The notes: generated by a model not told the origin, from the letters alone. A stretch of 64,000 nucleotides of DNA from Acidobacteriota bacterium (GCA_013289665.1 JABCZN010000003.1:221101-285100), one strand, 5' to 3'. Counted from the stretch's first letter, positions 18,163-27,505 are shown. Numbers and translations are program-made.

Positions 18163-19026
18163 CTATTTCGCAGCCGCAGCCTGAATCGTCGTCTGATAGC
18201 TGATGGACATGATCCACTTTCCTTCGCGCTTGATCCACAACCGGCTCACGTGAATCGGCTTGCCCGAATAGGGCTGGTGCAGGCAAGTCATGATCACCGC
18301 ATCGCCAAAATCAAACATCTTCGCGCTCACCAGCGGAGCAGGGGCGGAGCCGACTCCGCTCGTCTTTTGTTTGTTGAGAGTCTCCATGCGCCCGGCTTTC
18401 GAAATCACGTGATCGCTGTTCGAACTGATCTGCACAAACTCATCCGCAATGTGCGGCGCCCACGCCTCCGCATCGTGAGCTGTCACGCCGGTCTCCAAAG
18501 CCTGCCACGAAGCAATGATAGCCGCCTCCGCCTCATTCGCCGGCTGGAACGGCACCATCTTGCACGGATTCTCGCACTCCTTCACCCCAGACCCCGCCGA
18601 AGTGGAAGGCTGCTCCAATTGCTTCACCTCGTGATATACGAGCAATCGCCAACCCCCAGCCCGCTGAACCCACAACCGCAAAATATGCACTTTGCCGCGG
18701 CCAGCATTCACCGCGCCAATCTGCCCGTAAGTCCGCTCGCTCACCTCCGCGTCGCTCTCATCCCCAAGCGCATCCTTCGGCAAGGCCCGCACCACTTCCC
18801 CTGTCATCAGCGTTTTCCCCTCCGCGTCCGTCCACGAAAAGTCCGCATCCAGCATCTTCCCAAGCGCCGCGGCATCCGCCTTCGCAACGGCCTGTACGAA
18901 CTGGTGATCCGCCTGCATCACTGCCGGATCGCCTTCACCGGCAAAAGTCTTCGGGCCGCCAGCCGAAAGCGAAAAACCGGCAGACAACAAAACAAGAGCA
19001 ACGAAACGTACAGACTGTGCGCGCAT
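18163..19026 (-). CDS. Secreted protein with two NTF2-like domains, copy A
   Basis: A 287-residue secreted protein (signal peptide about residues 1-28) built of two NTF2-like domains like its downstream paralogue. The copies share the linker ECENPCKMVPFQP / ECVNPCKTIPFEP with two cysteines, the ADEF helix (APHIADEFVQIS / APLIADEFTATD) and K-Q-K-T-(S/T)-G. The gene follows TonB receptor 1 with the receptor's terminator between them, so it probably has its own promoter. The function is unknown; the tandem arrangement suggests a duplicated pair that may form a heteromer. Confidence 0.75.
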   Translation of the reverse strand: MRAQSVRFVALVLLSAGFSLSAGGPKTFAGEGDPAVMQADHQFVQAVAKADAAALGKMLDADFSWTDAEGKTLMTGEVVRALPKDALGDESDAEVSERTYGQIGAVNAGRGKVHILRLWVQRAGGWRLLVYHEVKQLEQPSTSAGSGVKECENPCKMVPFQPANEAEAAIIASWQALETGVTAHDAEAWAPHIADEFVQISSNSDHVISKAGRMETLNKQKTSGVGSAPAPLVSAKMFDFGDAVIMTCLHQPYSGKPIHVSRLWIKREGKWIMSISYQTTIQAAAAK

Positions 19027-19083
19027 TCTGGAAAAGTCCTTTCAACAATGATTTCGAAACTTCCCTTCAAACGCCTCACAGAT

Positions 19084-19112
19084 AAAAAAGGGGCCGGAAC
19101 GAATCCGGCCCC
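19084..19112 (-). terminator. Rho-independent terminator of TonB receptor 1
   Basis: Read on the minus strand: GGGGCCGGA, a 5-nt loop, TCCGGCCCC, then six T. It begins 28 bp after the receptor stop codon. A 9-bp GC stem followed by a T-run is a classic intrinsic terminator. Confidence 0.88.
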
Positions 19113-19139
19113 GGTTGTAGTTCAGAGCTTGCTCGGGAA

Positions 19140-22100
19140 CTAGAACAGAAACTTCAGCCCGAGTTGAATTGCGCGAGCCCCGCCGGAACCGAGCACCGGG
19201 TTAACGGACGCGGAGTCGGGGGTGAAACAACCGCAGCCGAACGGGCCTACCGAAGGATCAGCCGTTGCGCCGACGCCCTGCCCTGTGGCCCCGCCGAAGG
19301 GATTCGCAAAGTTGGGATGGTTGGTTATGTTGAACATCTCGGCGCGGAATTGCGTCGTGATCCGTTCGCCGAATTTCCAGTTCTTGGAAACTGAGAAATC
19401 CAGGTTGTGGAAACCGCCATCCCGGAAAATGTTGCGGCCGGAGTTGCCGAAGGTGCCGAGCGCCGGTGCAACCAGCACGGACTTTCCATTAAAGCTCGCA
19501 TAGCAGCCGGCCGCGCCCCCGTGGGCCACGCAAGCCGCATAAAGTGCGGCCGATTGAGCAGCGGGCAGGGAAATGGAGTTCCCCGTGATGCCCGAGATAT
19601 AGGCACAGCCACCGCTATTGCAGAAAGGCAGAGATTTGTCGCCCGGCGATTTAAAGTCGGACGGATTACCAAAGAAATTCCAACGATCGGCAAGCTCGCC
19701 GGTTCCGCTGAAGTCGTTACTTTCGTCAATTGCCTGCCACGGCTGCCCGCTCTGCAGCGTCAAGATGCCATTGACCTGCCAGCCTTCGAGCATCTGCCCG
19801 TAGCCCTTTTTGCTGGGAAGTGTATAGGTGAGCGACAGTGTGAAGCGATGGCGGATGTCGAAGTCGCTATTTCCGTACTCGCCCTGTGGATCCAGGCTGT
19901 TCTTGGGCAGGTATTGGTTCCAGTTGTAGGACTGGTTGTCGAGTGCGTGGGAATAAGTGTAGCCTGCGACAAAATCCATGCCGTGGTAATCGTGGCCTGA
20001 GAGGGTAGCCTGCAGGCCGTTGTAGTTCGACCTGTAAATGTTGGAGTAATAGTTGATAAAACCCAGATAGGGATACTTGGTGTTGAAGGGGCGAGTCTGT
20101 TGCTCATTGCCGTCCGCGTTCACGCCGTTGGCGATGTCGAATGGCGTCCAGCCCGATCCCAGGGCAGGCTGGTTGATGTCCTGAATGCCTGTCAGCCTGG
20201 AACCATGATTGCCCACATAAGCGGCGTCCAGTGAGACTTTGCCAGAAAAGGCATGCTGAATCCCCAAAGTCCAGGTGGTGACGTAAGGAGTCTTGTAATT
20301 GCGGTCCATGGCAAAGATATCGCACGGGCCTGCGTCGTTGCCGATGCCGTCTCCGCAAGCGACATTACTCACAAGGTTGGACGGATAGATCGAAGCGCCA
20401 CCGACCGAGGAACCATTCCAGTTGAGTTGGGAAGCCCCAAGCGTAATACCGGAAGCGACGATGTTGCCAATCCCAGGTGTGGACACTCCATTGACTTGAA
20501 GGGCTGCACCCGTCGGAACAACGTTTGATCCCAAGGTGACGGTGTTATTCGTGTTTTGTTGTGAGAGGAAAGTGCTCATGGAAAGCAGGTCATAAACAAT
20601 ACTGGCACCTGCGCGGACGACTGTTTTTCCATCACCCTTTACGTCCCAAGCGACGCCGACGCGCGGGGCAAAGTTCGTGTAATCTTTGTTGTAGAGTGAG
20701 CCGATATTCTTGCCCACTTGTTCCAGGCCGACAGAAGGCTGAAAGTTTCCAAGTTGGTTGTTCGAATCGCTAGGCACCCCCTGAAGTTCATAGCGTAGCC
20801 CCAGGTTGAGGGTCACGCGCTTGGAAACGCGCCAATCGTCCTGGAAAAAAGCGGCGAATAGATTTTGGGTCATGTGGCGGATCGGGTCTCCGGCCAGGAT
20901 GCTGGCATTGTGTACGTCACCGGCCAAAAAGCTTTCGAGTGGGCTTGAACCTGTGAAGGCGCCGTCCGTATTAAATGTGGGACGTCCTCTCGCTCCGCGG
21001 AACGTACCCTGGACAACTTTATCGATGCGGACTTCGGCGCCGAGTTTCAGGGCGTGTTTCCCGCGCAAATTCGATACCTGGTCCACAAAGTCGTAGACGT
21101 TGTCCGGTCCCACCAGCTTCGGGAAGTTATGAAAACCACCGAGCTCAGTGAAGCCGCTGATTCTGACGTTTGGCAGTCCGCCGACAGCGGCAACCACCGC
21201 GGGTGAAAGGCCGGTGTTGAGCTGATAGGTGACGCCCACGTTGGCGGGGACGATGGTGAGGTGATAGCGTGTGTAGCCGATCCTCAGGTCGTTGGCCCAT
21301 TGCGCGCTCGGCGTCCATGCATAGTGACCCGCGACGGCTTGCGCTCGCGAATGAATCACTGTGCCATAGGAGGGAAGCAATTCCGCTGAATCCTCAGCGG
21401 TAATGTTGTCGTTGCCGAAGAAATAAGAGCCGCTCAGGGTGTTCTTGTCGTTGATGTGGTAGTCCACTTTGCCGATCGCATTCCTTGATGAATCCACATC
21501 TGGAAAACCCCCGACGAAGGACTTGCCACCGGTCGCGTTCGGTCCGTAGGTACCGCCGGTGCAAGAGGTATAGGGTGCAGTGATGTTGGCGGGGCAACCC
21601 AGGAGATACAGACTTTGCTGGCTGAACGCAATACCGTGCGCGGCAAGATCTGTCAAAGCATCGGGAACGCTTACCGCCGGATTCGGGCCTCCGGTCGCTG
21701 TGACCGTCGTCGGAGAGTTGACTGGAATCGAATTGCCCACCGTGTAATTGCGATTTTCAAAACCACCAAACCAGAAGAGTTTGTCCGGGATGATGCGGCC
21801 GCCCGCCGTCGCTCCGTACTGCTCCAGCTCTACGGGCGTCTTTGCCGTGCCTACGGGATTGAAGTAGTTGCGGGCGTCGAACGAATCCGATCGGCCAAAC
21901 GCATAGGCCGAGCCGTGAATCGTATTCGTTCCGGACTTCAGCCCGACGCTCGTGATCGCCCCCGGCTTCCAGCCGAATTCCGCCTTGGGGTTCACCTGGG
22001 TGTTGAATTCCTGAATCGCGTCGATCGGCAAAATCGTGGCTGCATCGCCGGCCACCGCCGCCGCGTTCGTCACGCTGAATCCCATGAATGCCTCATCGTT

Positions 22101-22694
22101 GCTCAAGCCGTCCACCAGGTAACTGGTATCTTCGGGCCTAGCGCCGTTGGTCGTCTGCGTCCACGGTCCGCCGCCTGGATACACAGTCGTTCCAGGGCGA
22201 AGGGTGAGCAAGTTCTGGTAGTTGCGGCCGTTCAAGGGGAGGTCATTGATGATCTGGTTGCTGAGGGTCCCCCCAAGGGTGGTCGAAGTGGTGTCCACCA
22301 TAGGAACTTCTTCGGTAATCGTAATCGTCTCTGACGCCGAGCCGGGCTGCAGCACAGCGTCGACCCGCAAATCCTTGCCGACTTCGATCTGAATGTTTTT
22401 CCGCTCGAAGGCCTTGAAGCCCTTCACTTCAACACGAACCGTGTAGGTTCCTGCCACCAGGTTCAGGGCAACATACGCCCCGTCTGAATCAGTGACCAGA
22501 TTCTGAGTGACGCCGCGCGCCACGTCAGTGACGGCCACCGGCGCGCCGGCAATGTAGGTGCCCGACTTGTCGGTCACGGATCCCAAAATGCGTCCGGTGT
22601 TCCCCTGAGGGAAAGCCGGAAGGGAAAGCAGAAGCGCGGCAGAAATCAGAGCCAAGAGTCCCAGGAATTTCCTCAAATTGACACAATTCGACAT
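19140..22694 (-). CDS. TonB-dependent receptor with N-terminal carboxypeptidase-like domain (Oar-like), no. 1
   Basis: An 1184-residue outer-membrane protein. A signal peptide (about residues 1-30, ending AFPQ) is followed by a carboxypeptidase regulatory-like beta-sandwich (31-115, GRILGSVTDKSGTYIAGAPV), a plug domain (about 125-250, NDLPLNGRNYQNLLTLRPG) and a large beta-barrel ending in IQLGLKFLF with the terminal aromatic. This Oar-like architecture is greatly expanded in Acidobacteriota and is thought to import plant polymers or their fragments. The ATG has an AGGGG ribosome-binding site. A YVTN propeller gene lies upstream on the same strand, as with receptor 2. Confidence 0.93.
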   Translation of the reverse strand: MSNCVNLRKFLGLLALISAALLLSLPAFPQGNTGRILGSVTDKSGTYIAGAPVAVTDVARGVTQNLVTDSDGAYVALNLVAGTYTVRVEVKGFKAFERKNIQIEVGKDLRVDAVLQPGSASETITITEEVPMVDTTSTTLGGTLSNQIINDLPLNGRNYQNLLTLRPGTTVYPGGGPWTQTTNGARPEDTSYLVDGLSNDEAFMGFSVTNAAAVAGDAATILPIDAIQEFNTQVNPKAEFGWKPGAITSVGLKSGTNTIHGSAYAFGRSDSFDARNYFNPVGTAKTPVELEQYGATAGGRIIPDKLFWFGGFENRNYTVGNSIPVNSPTTVTATGGPNPAVSVPDALTDLAAHGIAFSQQSLYLLGCPANITAPYTSCTGGTYGPNATGGKSFVGGFPDVDSSRNAIGKVDYHINDKNTLSGSYFFGNDNITAEDSAELLPSYGTVIHSRAQAVAGHYAWTPSAQWANDLRIGYTRYHLTIVPANVGVTYQLNTGLSPAVVAAVGGLPNVRISGFTELGGFHNFPKLVGPDNVYDFVDQVSNLRGKHALKLGAEVRIDKVVQGTFRGARGRPTFNTDGAFTGSSPLESFLAGDVHNASILAGDPIRHMTQNLFAAFFQDDWRVSKRVTLNLGLRYELQGVPSDSNNQLGNFQPSVGLEQVGKNIGSLYNKDYTNFAPRVGVAWDVKGDGKTVVRAGASIVYDLLSMSTFLSQQNTNNTVTLGSNVVPTGAALQVNGVSTPGIGNIVASGITLGASQLNWNGSSVGGASIYPSNLVSNVACGDGIGNDAGPCDIFAMDRNYKTPYVTTWTLGIQHAFSGKVSLDAAYVGNHGSRLTGIQDINQPALGSGWTPFDIANGVNADGNEQQTRPFNTKYPYLGFINYYSNIYRSNYNGLQATLSGHDYHGMDFVAGYTYSHALDNQSYNWNQYLPKNSLDPQGEYGNSDFDIRHRFTLSLTYTLPSKKGYGQMLEGWQVNGILTLQSGQPWQAIDESNDFSGTGELADRWNFFGNPSDFKSPGDKSLPFCNSGGCAYISGITGNSISLPAAQSAALYAACVAHGGAAGCYASFNGKSVLVAPALGTFGNSGRNIFRDGGFHNLDFSVSKNWKFGERITTQFRAEMFNITNHPNFANPFGGATGQGVGATADPSVGPFGCGCFTPDSASVNPVLGSGGARAIQLGLKFLF

Positions 22695-23092
22695 TACACA
22701 CCCCTGTAGAATCCCCTGTTCGGGAGTACAACCCGCACAATAGGTATAGCCGCTGTACCATCATACGAAGTAGCTTGTCAACTATTTCCTTTCTCTTGCC
22801 CAGCAAAATTATTGATACTCTCTGGATTCGCCAGCCGCTCGCTTCTTGGAAAGGCAATTTAACTCCAGCAAAGAACAGCCATTTAGGGTCAAAGTGGCGT
22901 TTCTTGTGGAAGTCTAGACCCGCCACCTCGGCCAGACGCAACCAAGGCGGACCGATTCACCCGGCTCCTCCGGGAAGCAACAAAAATTGGTACAGATAAC
23001 AGACCTCTCCAGCCGAGCCGAACCATGGAGGTGGCAACAGCCGGAAGGTAATCTCTAGGCTTTCCGCTCGGCGGTTTTGTCCGCGAAAATTT
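22695..23092. other. 398-bp intergenic leader region of TonB receptor 1
   Basis: No gene is supported here. On the minus strand a perfect -35 box TTGACA (22781-22776) lies about 80 bp upstream of the receptor start, but the -10 is poor (TACAGC at 18 bp), so the promoter call is weak. No stable hairpin plus T-run was found after the YVTN propeller stop, so read-through into the receptor is possible. Confidence 0.35.
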
Positions 23093-24121
23093 TCAGTCCT
23101 GCACGGTGTAAATCCAGATCTCCGCTCCGTGATCCGCGCGCGGAGGCACTCCCAGAAAAAACCGGTCGAAGCCTTTGTGGCCTTTTCCGAAATAGCCGGC
23201 GGTGCGCGCGCCAAGCGTCGAGGGAACTTTTGCCAAGAGCTGATAGTTGTCCGCGTCCGACTGCTCGAACACGCTGATGTATCCCTCGCCGCCGGGAACA
23301 TAAATCCTTTTTCGTCCTGCATCGTAATAAACGTCGTCGGCATCCTGCACACAGGGGAACTCCGCCACGGTGCGGCCGGTGTTCGTATCGAAGACCGCCA
23401 GGCGTGCCGGCTCGTGCGTCGCCACAAACAGCCGGTGATCCGTCTCATCGAGTGCCATCGGAAAGTTATGCTCGAGCCTCATCGGCCAGCGCCCAATCGC
23501 GCCAGTCTTGCGATTGATCACCGCAATTTGCTTCAAATCCGGCAGATTTACGTAAATGTTGGGCCCTGCCGTTTCCAGTTGAAACGATTCCGGATGCGCG
23601 CCCAGCTTGTATTGTTCGGGCAGGCGCTCGTTGGTCGACGCATCCACAATGCCGATCGCGCCGGTTTCGTCCTCGCCAAATCCCACGTACACCCGATCAG
23701 TCGCGGCGTCGTAGCGCAAATTATCCACGTCGCCGTGAAAATCAATTTCCTTCACCAGATCGTAATTTTCACCGGCGTAAATCCGCAATTTGCCTTTGCT
23801 GCTGGCCACAAAGAGTTTTTTGGCGTCCGGCGCGTACGCCACGCCCTGCGGATTGGGAATTCCCGTAATGGTGTGCGAGCGCACCCGCGCGCTGATGTCG
23901 ATCACCTCCACGGTGTTGTTCCCAAGCGCCGCCACGAACAGCTGGTTCTTTCCGTCGAAACTGAAATGATCGAACCGCCCCTCGACGCCGGGTGTAGCGA
24001 TCGCCTCGGTCAAAACCAGCGGCCTGGGCGTGTCAGGAGTTGCTGCTCCTTGCGCGCGCAATCGAGGAGAGCTTGAAGACACCAGCAAAGCACAGCCGAA
24101 GAATAGACGGAATAAGTTCAA
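23093..24121 (-). CDS. Secreted YVTN-type beta-propeller protein, no. 1
   Basis: A 342-residue protein made of repeated blade segments such as LFVAALGNNTVEVIDISARV, KKLFVASSKGKLRIY and HRLFVATHEPARLAVFDTNTG. The long open frame extends 115 codons further upstream without a plausible N-terminus. A TTG at 24121 preceded by GGAGG at 4 nt begins a typical signal peptide (LNLFRLFFGCALLVSS, mature after RAQ), so it is taken as the start. This also separates it from the divergent hydrolase at 24288. Such propellers act outside the cytoplasm; the ligand is unknown. A paralogue sits beside TonB receptor 2. Confidence 0.82.
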   Translation of the reverse strand: MNLFRLFFGCALLVSSSSPRLRAQGAATPDTPRPLVLTEAIATPGVEGRFDHFSFDGKNQLFVAALGNNTVEVIDISARVRSHTITGIPNPQGVAYAPDAKKLFVASSKGKLRIYAGENYDLVKEIDFHGDVDNLRYDAATDRVYVGFGEDETGAIGIVDASTNERLPEQYKLGAHPESFQLETAGPNIYVNLPDLKQIAVINRKTGAIGRWPMRLEHNFPMALDETDHRLFVATHEPARLAVFDTNTGRTVAEFPCVQDADDVYYDAGRKRIYVPGGEGYISVFEQSDADNYQLLAKVPSTLGARTAGYFGKGHKGFDRFFLGVPPRADHGAEIWIYTVQD

Positions 24122-24287
24122 GGTGCCTCCAAGCGAGACTGAGAATTTGGGGTCCAGGCGCGGGCGCCGGGGAAGAGGATAGCGCAAAAAGAGTTGACGT
24201 GGCAAAAGGTCAGGTGGTAGAACCACAATCCGCAGTGCGTTGATGCCAGACCGGCCGCTCGCACCAGACTTTGAACCGAGGTGAAGA

Positions 24288-25310
24288 ATGCGTTCTCTGT
24301 TGAAGACGATCTTGATCGGGCTTGGGCTGCTATTCGCCGGGCCGCTCTTTCTTCCCTCAGGTAAGGTCGGTGCCCGCGGCCAGCTCGCCACCGGCCGGGA
24401 GGCAGCCGAAGCGATCCCCTCCCACGGGTACGTTGTCGCCACCAAGCGAATCAAGGGGTCCGACATTCCCGGCGACTACACCTTTGTCCTGACTCGCGAC
24501 GAAATTTACGTGCCCATCCTTGTCCGCAAGCCCAAGGGCAACGGCCCCTTTCCCGCGATCACCATGGGCTGGGGCGAAGGGCGTGAAGGAATGAAGAAAG
24601 TGGAGCAGCTGACCGAGCGCCTGACGCAGATGCAAGACCGCATGATTGCCCGCGGCTACGTGGTGGTCACGGTGAATTACCGCAACGAGATTCCTTACGC
24701 TTACGAGAGTGCCAAGCCGCCGCAGAATCTTCCCGACAGCATCAGCGGCGACCGGCGAATGTTGAAGTCCGGCCCGACGCTGGACCACGAAGATCTCATC
24801 GCCATTATCAAATATTTGCAAACGCTGCCCTATGTCGACAAAAAAGCCGTCGGCGCGATGGGAGTCAGCCACAGCGGTGAAATGATCATGAAGGCCTCGA
24901 GCGAGTACACCTTCGCGGCCGGCGTCTCGATCGAACCCGCCGACCACGAATTTCTCACCGTCAACACCGGCCCGACCGCGCCGCGAAAGGACAATGAGAT
25001 CCAGTACAACGACATTGAAGTGGCGCGCAAGAACGCCAACAAACAGGAAGCGATGGAACGCATCCAGCGCATCCACACGCCAATTCTGATTTTTGGCCGC
25101 GACACCGACCACCAGCAGGGAATTTTCAAGCTGACCTACGAATGGATGAAAGAGGCCGGCAAAGACGTACAATGGGCCAGCTTCAACCACCCGGTGCACG
25201 GCTACGTGTTCATCATGAATCAGCCGGACGGCTCGTATCAGCCGGATGAAATCCAGCAGAAGACCTTCGAGATCTTCATGGATTATTTCGACAAGCATCT
25301 GAAACACTAG
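24288..25310 (+). CDS. Secreted alpha/beta hydrolase (prolyl-oligopeptidase/dienelactone-hydrolase-like)
   Basis: A 340-residue protein with a signal peptide (about residues 1-30) and an alpha/beta-hydrolase fold. The nucleophile serine is in AMGVSHSGEMIM, where Ser replaces the last Gly of GxSxG. The acid is the Asp of FGRDTDHQQG and the histidine that of NHPVHGYVF. An early oxyanion-side motif is AITMGWGEGREG. It is divergent from the YVTN propeller and precedes the dehydrogenase-cupin-hydratase run by 54 bp. It is probably an esterase acting on a substrate whose acid product is catabolised by the following enzymes; this link is inferred from order only. Confidence 0.82.
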   Translation: MRSLLKTILIGLGLLFAGPLFLPSGKVGARGQLATGREAAEAIPSHGYVVATKRIKGSDIPGDYTFVLTRDEIYVPILVRKPKGNGPFPAITMGWGEGREGMKKVEQLTERLTQMQDRMIARGYVVVTVNYRNEIPYAYESAKPPQNLPDSISGDRRMLKSGPTLDHEDLIAIIKYLQTLPYVDKKAVGAMGVSHSGEMIMKASSEYTFAAGVSIEPADHEFLTVNTGPTAPRKDNEIQYNDIEVARKNANKQEAMERIQRIHTPILIFGRDTDHQQGIFKLTYEWMKEAGKDVQWASFNHPVHGYVFIMNQPDGSYQPDEIQQKTFEIFMDYFDKHLKH

Positions 25311-25364
25311 CGCCGGGCGGAGGTTTCGAAGCGGCCGCAGCAAATAGCGAACCGGGGGTGTGCT

Positions 25365-26249
25365 GTGAAACTTGGATTTATCGGCCTTGGCGACATGGGC
25401 CAGGCCATCGTGCCGCGCTTGCTCGCGGCCGGCCATCAAGTCGCCGGCTGGAACCGTACCAAGGAAAAGGCCGAGCCGCTTTTCAAGCTCGGCATGGGCT
25501 GGGCCGACTCGCCGAAGCAGCTCGCGGCCGGATCTGAATTTGTCTTCACCATGGTCACAAATTCGGACGCGGTGAGATCTATCGCATTCGGTGAAAACGG
25601 AATCCTCTCCGGCCTGCCGAAAGGCTCGATTTATCTGGATATGAGCACGATCGATCCTGACGCCAGCCGTGAAGTCGGGGCGGCGTTTTTTAAGGCCGGC
25701 TTGACCATGATGGACGCGCCGATTTCCGGAACCACGCTGACCATCGGCAAAGGCAACGCTTCGGTAATGGTCGGCGGCGATAAAGCAGCGTTTGAGCGCG
25801 TGCAACCCGTGCTGCTCGCGATCGGTCCGAAAGTGACTTACATCGGCGCGCAGGGGCTTGCCGTGCAGCTTAAAGTGGCCCTTAACATGACGCTGGTGAT
25901 CGAAGTGATCGGCTTCTGCGAAGGCGTCGCGCTGGCGGAAAAAGGAGGAGTACCGCGTGAGGTAGCGGTCGATGCCATGTTGAAAAGCGTTGTAGCTTCG
26001 CCGGTTCTTGCCTACCGCGCGCCGCTGATCCTCGAAGGTCACATTTCCGACGCGACGTACGGCGACGTGAATTTGCAGCAAAAAGACATGCTGCTCGCGC
26101 TCGACCTCGGCAGAAAAATGGGAGTTCCGGTTCCGCTTGGCGCGGCGGCAAACGAAATGCTCAACGCTTGCCGCGGTCTGGGCCTTGCTGAGCATGACTT
26201 CGTCACTGTTTATGAGGTCTATCGCCGCCTGGGAGGGATGTCGAAATGA
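25365..26249 (+). CDS. 3-hydroxyisobutyrate dehydrogenase family oxidoreductase, second copy
   Basis: A 294-residue beta-hydroxyacid dehydrogenase paralogous to 502-1383. It has GLGDMG (residues 7-12), DAPISGT (117-123) and the catalytic K170 in VQLKVALNM. It begins with GTG after a GGGGGTG sequence, and its stop overlaps the cupin start (ATGA). The two copies share the segment GMxWADSP near residue 45. It sits with cupin and hydratase genes, so a hydroxyacid or tartronate-semialdehyde-like substrate in a sugar-acid route is likely. Confidence 0.92.
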   Translation: MKLGFIGLGDMGQAIVPRLLAAGHQVAGWNRTKEKAEPLFKLGMGWADSPKQLAAGSEFVFTMVTNSDAVRSIAFGENGILSGLPKGSIYLDMSTIDPDASREVGAAFFKAGLTMMDAPISGTTLTIGKGNASVMVGGDKAAFERVQPVLLAIGPKVTYIGAQGLAVQLKVALNMTLVIEVIGFCEGVALAEKGGVPREVAVDAMLKSVVASPVLAYRAPLILEGHISDATYGDVNLQQKDMLLALDLGRKMGVPVPLGAAANEMLNACRGLGLAEHDFVTVYEVYRRLGGMSK

Positions 26250-26647
26250 AACCGTACCGCACCAATCTCGGCGACGTGCCGAAAGTCGGCGGACTGACCA
26301 AAGAAGACGGCTGGATCAACATGCAGGTGCAGTTTCTGATCGACCAGAAAACCGCCGGATCCGACAAACTCCTGATCGGCTGGACCGTGCTTCCGCCCGG
26401 CGCGCGCCACGACAAGCACCGCCATCCGAACTGCGATGAATTCTTCGTCGTGATCCAGGGCAGCGGCTTCATCTATACCGACACCGGCCGTGAACCCTCC
26501 TCGAGGGGCGACGTTATCTTCACCCCGCGCGGCCACTGGCACGGCTTCGACAATACCGGCACCGAAGACGTGGTCCTCGTCTGGGGTTGGAGCGGCGCAG
26601 GCTCTCTTGAAGCCGCCGGCTACGAAATTCCGCCAGAAGGCTACTGA
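26246..26647 (+). CDS. Cupin-domain protein, second copy
   Basis: A 133-residue single cupin with metal-binding motif 1 in HDKHRHPNCDEFFVVIQGSG and motif 2 in PRGHWHGFDNTG. The ATG overlaps the dehydrogenase stop by 4 bp and GGAGGG lies upstream. Such cupins are often isomerases or lyases of sugar acids. The cupin plus hydroxyacid dehydrogenase coupling repeats the arrangement at 11530-12905. Confidence 0.85.
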   Translation: MKPYRTNLGDVPKVGGLTKEDGWINMQVQFLIDQKTAGSDKLLIGWTVLPPGARHDKHRHPNCDEFFVVIQGSGFIYTDTGREPSSRGDVIFTPRGHWHGFDNTGTEDVVLVWGWSGAGSLEAAGYEIPPEGY

Positions 26648-26675
26648 TCGCTGATCGAAGGACGGATTTTCAAAA

Positions 26676-27398
26676 ATGCCATCCGCCTGGCCCATTGCGT
26701 GGGAAGACCCGCGAATCAAAAGCGGCATGCGCCAACAGCTTCGTTGGCGGCGCGAGATGTTGGCAGCAGGAAAGACGCCGCTCGGCTGGAAGTTGGCGTT
26801 CGGCGGCCCCGCGGCCCTTGAACGATTGCAAACCACGGCACCGCTCGTCGGGTTTCTTATGGCCGACGCGATCGTTCCGTCAGGCTCAACGGTTTCTCTC
26901 GCTGGCTGGAAAAAACCCGCCGCCGAGCCCGAACTCGCCGTCTATCTGGCAAAAGACCTGCCTCCAGGCGCCGGCCGCAAAGCCACGATGGAGGCAATCC
27001 GAGATCTTGGCGCGGCCATCGAACTCGCCGACGTCGATCACCCTTCCGACGATGTCGAAGGCACCCTGGCCCGGAATATCTACCAACGCCACGTAATTCT
27101 CGGCGGCTCGGATCCCGCGCACGCGGGCGGCAACCTGTCAGGCCTTAACGCGCGCGTGTTTCAGAACGCCTCGGAAATGGCCAACACCTCCGGCCTTGAA
27201 GCGTTGACGGGAGAATTGATCGCCAACGTCGGCCACGTGGCGGATTTGCTGGCTGTTTTTGGTGAGACTCTTCACGCCGGCCAGATCATCATCGCGGGTT
27301 CCATCACCCCGCCCATCTGGGTCGAACCGGGCGAAACCATCGGCTTTCATCTCGAACCGCTCGAACCAATCTTCGTAAATCTTGCGGCGGCGCCGTAA
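26676..27398 (+). CDS. 2-keto-4-pentenoate hydratase/fumarylacetoacetase-fold enzyme
   Basis: A 240-residue enzyme of the FAH superfamily, close in length to MhpD/CatE-type 2-keto-4-pentenoate hydratases. Conserved elements are GWKLAFGGPAALERL, the metal-site AEPELAVYLA (Glu pair), IELADVD and the C-terminal GETLHAGQIIIAGSITPP. It follows the cupin gene by 28 bp and probably ends the operon starting at 25365. It likely hydrates or decarboxylates a 2-keto acid made from the dehydrogenase product; the exact step is not determined. Confidence 0.85.
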   Translation: MPSAWPIAWEDPRIKSGMRQQLRWRREMLAAGKTPLGWKLAFGGPAALERLQTTAPLVGFLMADAIVPSGSTVSLAGWKKPAAEPELAVYLAKDLPPGAGRKATMEAIRDLGAAIELADVDHPSDDVEGTLARNIYQRHVILGGSDPAHAGGNLSGLNARVFQNASEMANTSGLEALTGELIANVGHVADLLAVFGETLHAGQIIIAGSITPPIWVEPGETIGFHLEPLEPIFVNLAAAP

Positions 27399-27505
27399 CT
27401 TTTTGCGCCCGGTGGAATCAGACGTGGCGCCGGGAACTTGCGCAGCCCGGATTCGCCGGCGTATAGTGCGTCGGAATCTGAAAATTGATTTTAGGACGGG
27501 AATCG

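Noticed and set aside
24357..26195. 612-codon minus-strand open frame opposite the hydrolase and dehydrogenase genes
   Set aside because: It spans two well-supported plus-strand genes and has an arginine/histidine-rich composition typical of antisense frames.
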